Source: a virus. Taken from it: a stretch of DNA of 64,000 nucleotides. The stretch's first letter is position 1, and every line of letters starts with the position of its first letter. Both the position numbers and the translations under genes were made by a program. The notes below the pieces were generated by a model. The model did not search any database. It was given only the letters and a program-made list of their open reading frames with translations, and was not told the DNA's origin. This document shows positions 40,700-48,326 of this stretch, piece after piece. The stretch covers positions 1-64,000 of IMG/VR virus record IMGVR_UViG_3300027985_000286; one strand, written 5' to 3'.

Positions 40700-41983
40700 C
40701 TAGTCAAAGAGATCATCCAGAGACGATACGTTTGCCGCTTTCGTTTCCAGCCTTTGACTGTGAACCTTAGGTCCAATAGTTTTTGACCACTTAATGAATT
40801 CGTTATAGTCAGTAACTTGCAACAAGGTAGATAGAATAGATTGCCCTTCTCTAGACAACCATTTCAATAGGGAAGACTCTTCCCTAAACAAGGAGTTCAC
40901 GTGGTAGGTGAAATTGGCTATACTAGCAAACGCAGCAGCAACCATGAACACATGATATTGTTCAACTCTGTCTTCAGAAGAAAAATAGTCCCAGCTCCTC
41001 TTTGAAGAGTTTGTTGTCAACGACTCAACCACATCGCTCAAAGAAAACCTAGCACCCACATCACCAAAGTACCTTATGATATCCCTATGGTATTCTTCTA
41101 TTACCTTAACGTTGGTTGTTCCATAGAGCTGAAGCTTACCTCTACTGTTTAGGTAAGACCCGTTACTGAGCTTCATGGTATGAGACGTTGAATCGTAAGA
41201 TAGGTGCGTGTTCTGGTTAAGGTAACCAGTTTGATACAAGATAGCAGAGGGGAAAAGCCTAGCGATGCTTCCAACACCCAAAAGGTGCACGTTGGCTTTG
41301 ATGTCTTCCTCACACGGGAGAACAGGTACAGATGCCGCCCTTTCAATAGCTTCAAGAAGACCGTTACCGATAGACGTACCAGCAATTGATACACCTGCAA
41401 TCTGACAGTGCATGTCTATTGGGACCTCTTTAAGAAGAACCTCAACCCAACGTTGAAACCAATAGATCCCATTACCCTGCACGATCATCATAGGCTTGGT
41501 TTTATAGCCATGGGTCCTAAAGTACTCAATCTGAGATGCGAGATTGTACCCTGACTTCTTAGCGTACGAGTCGAAGTTATCTTTATCAAATCTCTTGCTA
41601 TTCAGGTCATTAATGACTGACCGGTTGTTGACTACAACAGGGACCTCATCAAAAGACATTGCGACTGTTGAGTGCTTCCCTTGTTTTTCATAAACAGCCT
41701 GCCTAAGACTGTCAGTAATCATTTTTCCTAGAGTAACGACCTGTAGGCCTCCCGAATCTGCATGTACGCTAGAAACGCTCTTAAATCTGTCATACGCTGC
41801 ACCAAACTTCTTTTCAGTATGCGCGTTGAACAAAATTCCATAACTATGACCGTGCGCTCCTTGTATAGGAGCAAACACCTCTTTGTCAATCCTATCCAAT
41901 ACGCTGTTGTTCTGGTAGCTTCTACTTAGAGCGAACCGGGTATGACCCATTCCTGAAGCAATGTACTCTAGATTAAGTGGCAT
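40700..41983 (-). CDS. dpdA: DpdA-type DNA 7-deazaguanine transglycosylase
   Basis: Exchanges guanine in DNA for a 7-deazaguanine such as preQ0. TGT-fold residues: Asp76 (HADSGGLQ), Asp112 (MSFDE), GVSIAGTS, and the nucleophile candidate Asp264 (LSYDSTS). The tRNA-TGT zinc motif is absent, as expected for phage DpdA. 427 aa, ending SSLDDLFD, a T4-like clamp-binding tail. Flanked by FolE (2-base gap) and the glycosyltransferase (8-base gap). Confidence 0.88.
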   Translation of the reverse strand: MPLNLEYIASGMGHTRFALSRSYQNNSVLDRIDKEVFAPIQGAHGHSYGILFNAHTEKKFGAAYDRFKSVSSVHADSGGLQVVTLGKMITDSLRQAVYEKQGKHSTVAMSFDEVPVVVNNRSVINDLNSKRFDKDNFDSYAKKSGYNLASQIEYFRTHGYKTKPMMIVQGNGIYWFQRWVEVLLKEVPIDMHCQIAGVSIAGTSIGNGLLEAIERAASVPVLPCEEDIKANVHLLGVGSIARLFPSAILYQTGYLNQNTHLSYDSTSHTMKLSNGSYLNSRGKLQLYGTTNVKVIEEYHRDIIRYFGDVGARFSLSDVVESLTTNSSKRSWDYFSSEDRVEQYHVFMVAAAFASIANFTYHVNSLFREESSLLKWLSREGQSILSTLLQVTDYNEFIKWSKTIGPKVHSQRLETKAANVSSLDDLFD

Positions 41984-41985
41984 GT

Positions 41986-42663
41986 TTAGTTTCGGATTAG
42001 GCTAGTAAACTCTTTTCTAGTACTCTCATTTTCAATGAAAGCACCGTTCAAAGATGTTGAAGTCGTCTCCGATCCAGCATCTTCAATACCCCTCGAAATC
42101 ACGCAATAGTGCTTCGCAGTAATAGACACTGCCACATCATTCGTATCAAGGATGTACTTGAGCGCCTCTGCAATCTGCACAGTAAGCCTCTCTTGAACCT
42201 GAGGCCTGCGTGAGAAGTAGTCCACAATGCGGTTAATCTTGCTCAGGCCAATCACCTTAGCCTTAGGGATATAGGCTACAGTAGCCTTGCCATCAATAGT
42301 AACACCGTGATGCTCACACGCAGACATCACCCGAATGCCACGCTCTACGAGCATCTCATCGTACCCCATCTTATTCTCGATGGTGGTACACTTAGGGAAA
42401 TACTCTGGCTTCAAACCCCAGAACAGCTCGTTGACGAACATCTTAGCAATTCGGTTGGGTGTATCCCTCAGAGAGTCGTCTTGCAGGTCCATGCCTAAGA
42501 TAGACCAGATTGACTTCATGTGAGCACGAATATCTTTAATCTTTTCCTCGTCATCACCTCTTAGATGAGTCTCGATGACAGGGGTTTGCAACTTGAGCTT
42601 TAGGAGGTGCTCTTGAACTCTGAGACCCAGCACCTCATCACACTTAGACTTATCCGGCTTCAT
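41986..42663 (-). CDS. folE: GTP cyclohydrolase I FolE
   Basis: GTP to dihydroneopterin triphosphate, first step to preQ0. Signature segments: RIAKMFVNELFWG, the zinc CEHHG site (MSACEHHGVTIDGKA), AYIPKAKVIGLSKINRIVDYFSRRPQVQERL in its family form, and HYCVISRG. 225 aa. Leads the folE-dpdA-GT unit. Confidence 0.93.
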   Translation of the reverse strand: MKPDKSKCDEVLGLRVQEHLLKLKLQTPVIETHLRGDDEEKIKDIRAHMKSIWSILGMDLQDDSLRDTPNRIAKMFVNELFWGLKPEYFPKCTTIENKMGYDEMLVERGIRVMSACEHHGVTIDGKATVAYIPKAKVIGLSKINRIVDYFSRRPQVQERLTVQIAEALKYILDTNDVAVSITAKHYCVISRGIEDAGSETTSTSLNGAFIENESTRKEFTSLIRN

Positions 42664-42680
42664 TCGGTTTCCTTAAAGGT

Positions 42681-42715
42681 AAGAAAGGGTGGTGTAGGAG
42701 ACTCCTACACCACCC
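42681..42715 (-). terminator. Terminator after the HTH gene (minus strand)
   Basis: GGGTGGTGTAGGAG / CTCCTACACCACCC near-perfect palindrome followed by TTTCTT on the minus strand, between the HTH gene and folE. Confidence 0.8.
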
Positions 42716-42738
42716 AGCTTAGTTAACACCGGTGGGCA

Positions 42739-43257
42739 TCAGTAAGCCACACCATCTCGCATCTCATCCACAGTGTCCCGCACGTAGCTGGAGGCGAGGG
42801 CCTTGTTGCTGTTGAAGAGGTCCACAGCGGCCTTCTCGATGACCGCCTTCTCCGACTCCTTCACCTTCTCCATATCCGACCCAGCCTTCAGGAGGTCGGC
42901 GTCCATCATTTCCTTGACCATCCGGATGACGTCCCCCTTCTTGCTGGAAATCAGCGTGCGCTTCCGATACACGCTCTTGCCGTTACGATACTTGACCTCA
43001 CGGTCAATGTGCACCACGTTGCCGTCGCTCGGGGCCGGGGCCGGGGCCGGGGTGGTCACCGCCTCTTCGGGCTGGGCCGGGTCAACATCCACCAGCTTCA
43101 GGGCCGGCGCAGCCTGCGGGATGCCAGCCTTGGCCCACCGACGGGCGCTGGAGACCGAAACACTGTGCTTCGCGGCCGCAGCAGCCGGGCTCATACCGTT
43201 GGACATATCCGCGATCACCGCATTCTTCACCTTCATGTCAATTGCGTTCGAGTTCAT
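42739..43257 (-). CDS. HTH-containing regulatory-type protein (172 aa)
   Basis: Start at the ATG behind AAGGAG. N-terminal HTH (DMSNGMSPAAAAAKHSVS... ARRWAK; residues about 15-42), then a Pro/Ala linker (PAPAPAP) encoded by a GGGGCC repeat, then a basic and helical C-terminal part. The gene is far more G+C-rich than its neighbours and has its own promoter and terminator. It could be a phage regulator or DNA-organising protein. No close family recognised. Confidence 0.65.
   Translation of the reverse strand: MNSNAIDMKVKNAVIADMSNGMSPAAAAAKHSVSVSSARRWAKAGIPQAAPALKLVDVDPAQPEEAVTTPAPAPAPSDGNVVHIDREVKYRNGKSVYRKRTLISSKKGDVIRMVKEMMDADLLKAGSDMEKVKESEKAVIEKAAVDLFNSNKALASSYVRDTVDEMRDGVAY
43031..43052 (+). 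repeat. GGGGCC hexanucleotide repeat
   Basis: Three GGGGCC units plus GGGG on the plus strand, inside the HTH gene (encodes alternating Pro-Ala on the minus strand). Four G4 tracts fit a G-quadruplex motif on the template strand. Confidence 0.85.
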
Positions 43258-43328
43258 GTTGTTACTCCTTTCCATTGTCTAGTAGTGTTCTGGCCCTTGC
43301 CAGCGTGTTTTGTGTTTCCACAGTATGA

Positions 43329-43356
43329 ATAATACTGTCTTTTAGATATCTTGCAA
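43329..43356 (-). promoter_or_regulatory. Sigma70 promoter for the HTH gene
   Basis: TTGCAA, 16-base spacer, TATTAT on the minus strand, in the gap between queE and the HTH gene. Confidence 0.55.
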
Positions 43357-43400
43357 GGCTTTTCTGCACAAGAGTTTCTTATGAGAATGATAAATTTTAC

Positions 43401-44282
43401 TTATGTCCCCCAGCTGTTCCCGAACAGGTCAATGTGAAGCCTGGGGCTGTACCGGTAGCCATACTTCATTGCAAGGTTAGCCACAGTGGTTGAATTCTTG
43501 ATGTAGTCTTCATAAGTACCACCAACAGGCATCAGGTACACCGGTACGCTAAACGGTAGTTTGGCATATTCCATGAACTCGCCAACCTCGAACACATCTT
43601 GTTCATCCTGAACAACGAACTTGAGAACTGGTTGTGCTCCGGATTCAAACAACGTATTGACCGCATCGTAAGACCATGCCTTCTCCCTACTCTCTCCAGA
43701 TGCTCTCATCTTCGGTGAGATTGACAGTGTGATGCAATCTAGGTCAATAAGGCTCCCTCCGGCGATTAGAGCACCGTTAACACACCAAAAGTCCGACGGC
43801 CACGCTTGCGTGCCATTCGTCTCAAACGTGATATGCTGAAGTCCGTTCTCACGACAGAGTATGTCAATCGTCTCTAACAGACCTTTAGCGTTCTTCTGAA
43901 GCAGAGGCTCCCCGCCTGTAATAACAAGGTGCGTGTTCTCGTCAAACTGCTCATCAAAGAACAGTCCCCCGTTCACCTCAACAATCTTATATGCTAACTC
44001 CTTAGGGGTCATCTCAGTGCTCATATGCTTGAAACGCTTATCCCAAGCAGCGTAGCTATCACACCCAGTCTTGACAAGAGGAAGATCTTTGATGCTACCA
44101 TATTGATAAAATAGAGCAGCTACGGAGTCACGTTCCTTGGACTTCTGACCTTCAGGCATGCCAAACCCTGCGCACTGAAGATTGCATCCAAAGAGGCGCA
44201 CAAACACCGAAGGAGTGCCTACATGCAGGCCCTCACCTTGAATAGACTTGAACACCTCAACAACAGTTAGATTGCTGCTCAT
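43401..44282 (-). CDS. queE: 7-carboxy-7-deazaguanine synthase QueE (radical SAM)
   Basis: Third enzyme of the preQ0 route. Start at the ATG behind GGAGAAG. VEVFKSIQGEG, then FGCNLQC (Cys33, Cys37), then Cys74 in KTGCDSYAAWD. The third cluster Cys is displaced by a 34-residue insertion relative to the classic CxxxCxxC. HLVITGGEPLLQ, ITFETNGTQ and LSISPKM are the usual later motifs. 293 aa. Confidence 0.88.
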   Translation of the reverse strand: MSSNLTVVEVFKSIQGEGLHVGTPSVFVRLFGCNLQCAGFGMPEGQKSKERDSVAALFYQYGSIKDLPLVKTGCDSYAAWDKRFKHMSTEMTPKELAYKIVEVNGGLFFDEQFDENTHLVITGGEPLLQKNAKGLLETIDILCRENGLQHITFETNGTQAWPSDFWCVNGALIAGGSLIDLDCITLSISPKMRASGESREKAWSYDAVNTLFESGAQPVLKFVVQDEQDVFEVGEFMEYAKLPFSVPVYLMPVGGTYEDYIKNSTTVANLAMKYGYRYSPRLHIDLFGNSWGT

Positions 44283-44790
44283 CTTTCTTCTCCATATACT
44301 TTTCCATGAACTCTTCGTAGCGGATAGACATTGTAGCATGGTACTCACGAGGGTTCATATTACACTTTACTGATGGCTTGCTTGAGTTCGTCAACCCTGC
44401 CGATAGGGTGAAAACCTTCTGCCTACTATGACCTGCTCCCCTACCAGACCAGTACACTACTTCTATGAGTTGCGTCTTGTCTTTATTTAGAATCCTGAAG
44501 ATCTCAGAATCGTTAACTCTAAGGAGTGCAGTACACCTAGCCATCACTTCGATTTGTTTCTGCTTGGGTAAGCAAGACTGCTCTGTGGGATATACCTTGA
44601 TTGTTGAGCCGTCAACAAGGTTGAGGTAATCTGTAAGGCCACCAACAGGACAGTTGGTGTTAGCGTCAATGGTTACGCAGTAGTAACCTGTCTGCTTGTT
44701 TGATTCCTGAATGAATCCAATGCCATCGAAAGCATAGTACAGTTCTGGATATAGAGTTCGTTTCTGTCTAATAGCAACAACTCTTGTCAT
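44257..44790 (-). CDS. Hypothetical protein (177 aa)
   Basis: Overlaps queE by 26 bases. Cys-containing, beta-rich, with a WSGRGAGHSRQKVF segment and a charged C-terminal helix. No family recognised. Confidence 0.6.
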   Translation of the reverse strand: MTRVVAIRQKRTLYPELYYAFDGIGFIQESNKQTGYYCVTIDANTNCPVGGLTDYLNLVDGSTIKVYPTEQSCLPKQKQIEVMARCTALLRVNDSEIFRILNKDKTQLIEVVYWSGRGAGHSRQKVFTLSAGLTNSSKPSVKCNMNPREYHATMSIRYEEFMEKYMEKKDEQQSNCC

Positions 44791-44807
44791 ATCGCAAACT
44801 CCTCATC

Positions 44808-44837
44808 AATAAAAAGAGGGGGAGTTAATCCTCCCCC
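44808..44837 (-). terminator. Rho-independent terminator overlapping a stop codon (minus strand)
   Basis: GGGGGAG, loop GATTAA (holding the stop of the acidic protein), CTCCCCC, then TCTTTTTATT. A downstream gene starts only 18 bases later, so some readthrough or a separate promoter is needed. Confidence 0.85.
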
Positions 44838-45178
44838 AAACCTTCTTCGTCGTCATCAAACTCGTCGTCTTCGATGTCGCTGACCTCGATGTCGTTCAGC
44901 TCTTTGAGCGTATCCTCGTCATTGAGATCATCATCATCAACATCAACACCGTAATACTCACTCATGTATTCCTGCATGAAATCCAGATCTTGCCAGTAAG
45001 AGCTAGCAATCTCCTTACCATCCGAATCCGCAAGAACCAAGCAGTAGCTCTGAGTCTCGTTGCTGAAGTAAACGTTGAAATACTCTGCCTTATCGATCTG
45101 CTCGTCAGTGAACGGTGGCTGGACTTCTCCATCCTCTGCCATACGAACGAACGTCATGTACTCGTTAAGTTTCAACAC
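44825..45178 (-). CDS. Acidic hypothetical protein (117 aa)
   Basis: The last 40 residues are almost continuous Asp/Glu. The N-terminal part is a mixed alpha/beta domain. No family recognised. Such tails occur in DNA-mimic and protein-partner proteins, but no function can be assigned. Confidence 0.65.
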   Translation of the reverse strand: MLKLNEYMTFVRMAEDGEVQPPFTDEQIDKAEYFNVYFSNETQSYCLVLADSDGKEIASSYWQDLDFMQEYMSEYYGVDVDDDDLNDEDTLKELNDIEVSDIEDDEFDDDEEGLGED

Positions 45179-45208
45179 TGTCTTTTTCTCCTATGGTGAA
45201 CGTCTTAT

Positions 45209-45727
45209 TTACACCTTATCACCAACGTAGAAAAGACCATCAGACTCCAGGTCAGGAGTAAAGAACGTTTCCTTGCTCTTAAGGAATTTGCCGGCAGGGA
45301 AGAACTTACCGTTGTCGTCGGTATGATCCTTCACTACACGTAGAGCATACGCAGATTTCTTTTTGAACTCCACCGGGAAGATTATGCAGTCCACACCATG
45401 CTTGAGCTTGTACGTCTCAGCTGTTCGGTAAGCGCACTCGTAGGTAGGACACAGCTTGCTCATGTTACTATCAAAGACTCGACGCATCCCTTCATCGGCG
45501 TCCATCCCCATAACATACGCAAGGCCATAAGCAACAACCAGGAGGTCCAAGCACCCGTCTGCCATCTCCTTGATATCCTTTTTCTCGAAACCCTCAAAGA
45601 CCTCTCCAGCTTCCTCTCGGATGAGGTCTACGTACATCGAAACCGGACCCCAGTCCAGATTACGAACGTCCCCTCTCACATTGCCAAACACCTCGTTCAT
45701 TACTGCAACATCTGAAAAGTTGCTCAT
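45209..45727 (-). CDS. MazG-like nucleotide pyrophosphohydrolase (172 aa)
   Basis: LIREEAGEVFEGFEKKD followed by EMADGCLDLLVVAYG is the EExxE...ExxD metal-binding pattern of MazG/HisE-type enzymes. A C-terminal 70 residues have beta character and are not recognised. 4-base overlap with regA. Probably nucleotide-pool control or alarmone removal. Confidence 0.8.
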   Translation of the reverse strand: MSNFSDVAVMNEVFGNVRGDVRNLDWGPVSMYVDLIREEAGEVFEGFEKKDIKEMADGCLDLLVVAYGLAYVMGMDADEGMRRVFDSNMSKLCPTYECAYRTAETYKLKHGVDCIIFPVEFKKKSAYALRVVKDHTDDNGKFFPAGKFLKSKETFFTPDLESDGLFYVGDKV

Positions 45728-46203
45728 GCTCCACCTTCCTTGCGAGCCCGAGCCTTATCAGCTCGCATCATATACTTGGGTTTCAGAGACCAATTCTTCT
45801 TGTCTGCGTAACTAAGAATCTTGATCATACCCAAGTGCGATACATTGGACTCAGCGTCCGCCTTATCGATGAGTTCACACAGTCCCCATTCCTCTAGAAG
45901 AAGTGCGATACGGTTGCGCCGTCCGTAGTCTTCATGCGTCATGGTGGACGGGCGACCATCCTGAGCAAACATTTCCTTGAAGTGCAGGATTGCGTACTCA
46001 CCCTGGCGATGCAGGATGTGGCAACTCTGCCAAAGCACGCTACCCTTTGCAGGCACGCCAATTCGGGTAAGAGACTCCCTGATCTTGTTGAAGTCTTCGT
46101 GGCTCTTCAGCTTGATTCGAATGCCATCGCCGTCAAACACATCGGTTTCAATTCCTTCAACTTCCGCCAGAAGGGTACCGTTGTTAGTCGTATCAGAACT
46201 CAT
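45724..46203 (-). CDS. regA: Translational repressor RegA
   Basis: RNA-binding repressor of early T4 messages. Matches: IRIKLKSHEDFNKIRESLTRIG, seen in two parts (IRIKLKSHEDF, IRESLTRIG), LWQSCHILHRQGEYAILHFKEMF, again in parts (QSCHILHRQGEY, ILHFKEMF), and WGLCELID. 159 aa, longer than T4 RegA (122) by an N-terminal extension and a basic tail. Lies in the conserved 45-44-62-regA order. Confidence 0.93.
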   Translation of the reverse strand: MSSDTTNNGTLLAEVEGIETDVFDGDGIRIKLKSHEDFNKIRESLTRIGVPAKGSVLWQSCHILHRQGEYAILHFKEMFAQDGRPSTMTHEDYGRRNRIALLLEEWGLCELIDKADAESNVSHLGMIKILSYADKKNWSLKPKYMMRADKARARKEGGA

Positions 46204-46592
46204 TTTACTCTGCCTCCAACGTTCATTCTCTGCTTAATGTCGTCAATTTGCTCTTTAGTTAAAACCTTAAGAGCATCAACTGCCTTTGCCTTACTGTAAC
46301 CGTAATAACGCATAACAACGTCCAAATCATCGTATGCTGACTTTTTAGCCCACTTTCCTCTGCGTCTCTTCGACCGGATTGAGTTAAAAAGGTAGTCGAA
46401 GTGCATCTGCTTACTTACCAAAGGATGCTTATTCATCTCATTGGCATACAAGATCGTATCTACGTGTTGACTCAAAGCTTGCACGATGATAAAAGGATCG
46501 TAGGTCCTAACGTTGTCTTCTCCGTTTTCGCCCCTAGTAGCATCAACCTTAGTAAACGTAATCGAGTCTAGGATCTCAAACAAGTCAGCCAC
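46200..46592 (-). CDS. 62: Clamp loader small subunit gp62
   Basis: Partner of gp44. Start GTG at 46592, because GGAAGG lies six bases before it at the end of gene 44; a TTG six codons upstream lacks a ribosome site. LYANEMNKHPLVSKQMHFDYLF and a basic SIRSKRRRGKWAKK patch are family-like. About 130 aa (T4: 187). Confidence 0.85.
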   Translation of the reverse strand: MADLFEILDSITFTKVDATRGENGEDNVRTYDPFIIVQALSQHVDTILYANEMNKHPLVSKQMHFDYLFNSIRSKRRRGKWAKKSAYDDLDVVMRYYGYSKAKAVDALKVLTKEQIDDIKQRMNVGGRVK

Positions 46593-46593
46593 G

Positions 46594-47550
46594 TTAAGCC
46601 TTCCACTCAACAGAGGCCATTAAGGAAACCGCTAGGGCAACCAAATGAACCTCCTTGCTTGGAACAATACCATCAAACCGTTGGTACTCTTCAAGGGTCA
46701 AGATAACCTCAGGAATTGACGAAGGCTTAACCTTCTCGTAGAGAACCTTATAGAGACCCTCGTAGATAGCAGACGTGTCGTACCCTGATGTGTCCGCTGC
46801 CCACTGTCGAATCTCTTTGAAGTCTCTATTCTTCATTAGCTCAACAAGCTTGTCAACGTTAGAACCTTTGAGTGCCTCAAGGATACCAACGTCAATTTTC
46901 CCGCTCTTAGCGTAGCTGTTAAGCTCTGTAAGGACCTTACGGTTATCGGGGAAATAACGCTGGATAACTGCAGCAACCACTTTCTTATCGTGCACAACAC
47001 CTTCCAGTTCCAGAATCTGGATAGTCCTCTTCATCAGCTGAAGAGCAAGCGGTGCTTTCTCAGTTGACGGGATTGAGAAATCAATCTGCTTCAACCGAGA
47101 GCGAAGAGGTTCGATAATAAGATTGGGATAGTTGCAGGTGAAGATAAAGCTACAGTTCTTGCTGAACTCTTCAATCGCAGACCTCAAGGCAGGCTGAGTA
47201 GAGTTCTTCTGTAGGTGGTCAGCCTCATCAAGGATTACAACCTTGCCGTTACCTGTTAGGCTGGTGGTAGATGCAAACTGCCTAATCTTGGTACGTAGTA
47301 CATCAATACCACTATCTTCTGATGCTGGAATAAACATCCAATCGCAGTCCAGCTCGTTACACAGAGCTTTCGCAGCAGTTGTCTTGCCAGTTCCCGGCGG
47401 TCCTGACAGAAGTAGATTGGGCATTCTACCGCTATCTACAATAGAGAGCATTAGCCCAGATGTTGCAGCTGGAAGGATGCAGTCTTTGATTGTTGCTGGT
47501 CTATACTTTTCTGTCCAAAGGTGTTCGTTTTCGTTAAATGAAATCGTCAA
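46594..47550 (-). CDS. 44: Clamp loader ATPase gp44
   Basis: AAA+ subunit that loads gp45. TTG start at 47550 behind GGGGAG, giving MTISFNENEHLWTEKYRP, a T4-like N-terminus. Walker A GPPGTGKT (50-57), Walker B LDEADHL (108-114), and an Arg finger region LRSRLKQ. 318 aa (T4: 319). Confidence 0.93.
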   Translation of the reverse strand: MTISFNENEHLWTEKYRPATIKDCILPAATSGLMLSIVDSGRMPNLLLSGPPGTGKTTAAKALCNELDCDWMFIPASEDSGIDVLRTKIRQFASTTSLTGNGKVVILDEADHLQKNSTQPALRSAIEEFSKNCSFIFTCNYPNLIIEPLRSRLKQIDFSIPSTEKAPLALQLMKRTIQILELEGVVHDKKVVAAVIQRYFPDNRKVLTELNSYAKSGKIDVGILEALKGSNVDKLVELMKNRDFKEIRQWAADTSGYDTSAIYEGLYKVLYEKVKPSSIPEVILTLEEYQRFDGIVPSKEVHLVALAVSLMASVEWKA

Positions 47551-47601
47551 AACACATACTCCCCGCAATGTGCCCTCCCTGGCACTGTCCATCTCAACGC
47601 T

Positions 47602-47631
47602 ATTATACGTTGAATTCGCTGCTATCTGCAA
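47602..47631 (-). promoter_or_regulatory. Sigma70 promoter before gene 44
   Basis: TTGCAG, 18-base spacer, consensus TATAAT on the minus strand, overlapping the end of gene 45. Confidence 0.55.
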
Positions 47632-48307
47632 CAGCCATCACATAAACAATCGGCTGGTTTTTGTTGATAAAGAGCGCAATGAGAGAACCTTTACGCTTTG
47701 CGATCTTAACAGTATAGTCCCCACCAAGCATCTTGAGGTTGTCAGAGTCAAAGACAATCTTGAACACCTTATCAGACGAACATAGCTTAGTCTTGAATGA
47801 ATTGCCCTTGCTTCCTGTGTCCAACTTCACATCTAGCGCAGTAAATGAAATATCCGATCCGTCACCAACAAACGCAAGGTTAGGAAGCTTCAGTGTAGCC
47901 GACGCGCGATAAGCAGCAACAAGCTTATCGTTGCCCAAGTCAAACTCAACAAGAATCTCATCAGGTACCAGATCTCTATCGGAGAATCCAGTAATCATTC
48001 GCTCATCTGCCATGTGGTACTTAATGGCAAGCTCTCCCTTCTGGTCCTGAATTGACAGGAAATCGTCGTCGACGAACTCAATAAGAGGAGACTCGACCAA
48101 AGAAAGAACAGACAAGAGTTCCATAATGTCGTACACCACAAAGTTGCCCGGGAAGGCACCAACCTTTGCAGTGAGCATGAGGGTATTATCAGGGCTCTTA
48201 ACACGAAGAATATCAGAGTCCTTCTTAATCATCACGTTACGATGAATCGTGCCTGCATTTTTGAGAATATCAAACAGCTCTTTTGTTACCTTTACCTGAC
48301 TAGTCAT
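47603..48307 (-). CDS. 45: Sliding clamp gp45
   Basis: Processivity clamp and late-transcription coactivator. 234 aa (T4: 228), two beta-clamp domains; SQVKVTKELFDILKNAGTI at the start and KIVFDSDNLKMLGGDYTVKI near the end are family-like (shown in short form). Its presence makes the clamp-binding-tail hypothesis for DpdA and the GT testable within one genome. Confidence 0.9.
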   Translation of the reverse strand: MTSQVKVTKELFDILKNAGTIHRNVMIKKDSDILRVKSPDNTLMLTAKVGAFPGNFVVYDIMELLSVLSLVESPLIEFVDDDFLSIQDQKGELAIKYHMADERMITGFSDRDLVPDEILVEFDLGNDKLVAAYRASATLKLPNLAFVGDGSDISFTALDVKLDTGSKGNSFKTKLCSSDKVFKIVFDSDNLKMLGGDYTVKIAKRKGSLIALFINKNQPIVYVMAVADSSEFNV

Positions 48308-48326
48308 GTTTTCTCCAAACGTTGAA

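Noticed and set aside
40700-41983. Ordinary tRNA-guanine transglycosylase
   Set aside because: Lacks the zinc-binding Cys/His cluster of tRNA-TGT and lies in a phage deazaguanine cluster, so DpdA is preferred.
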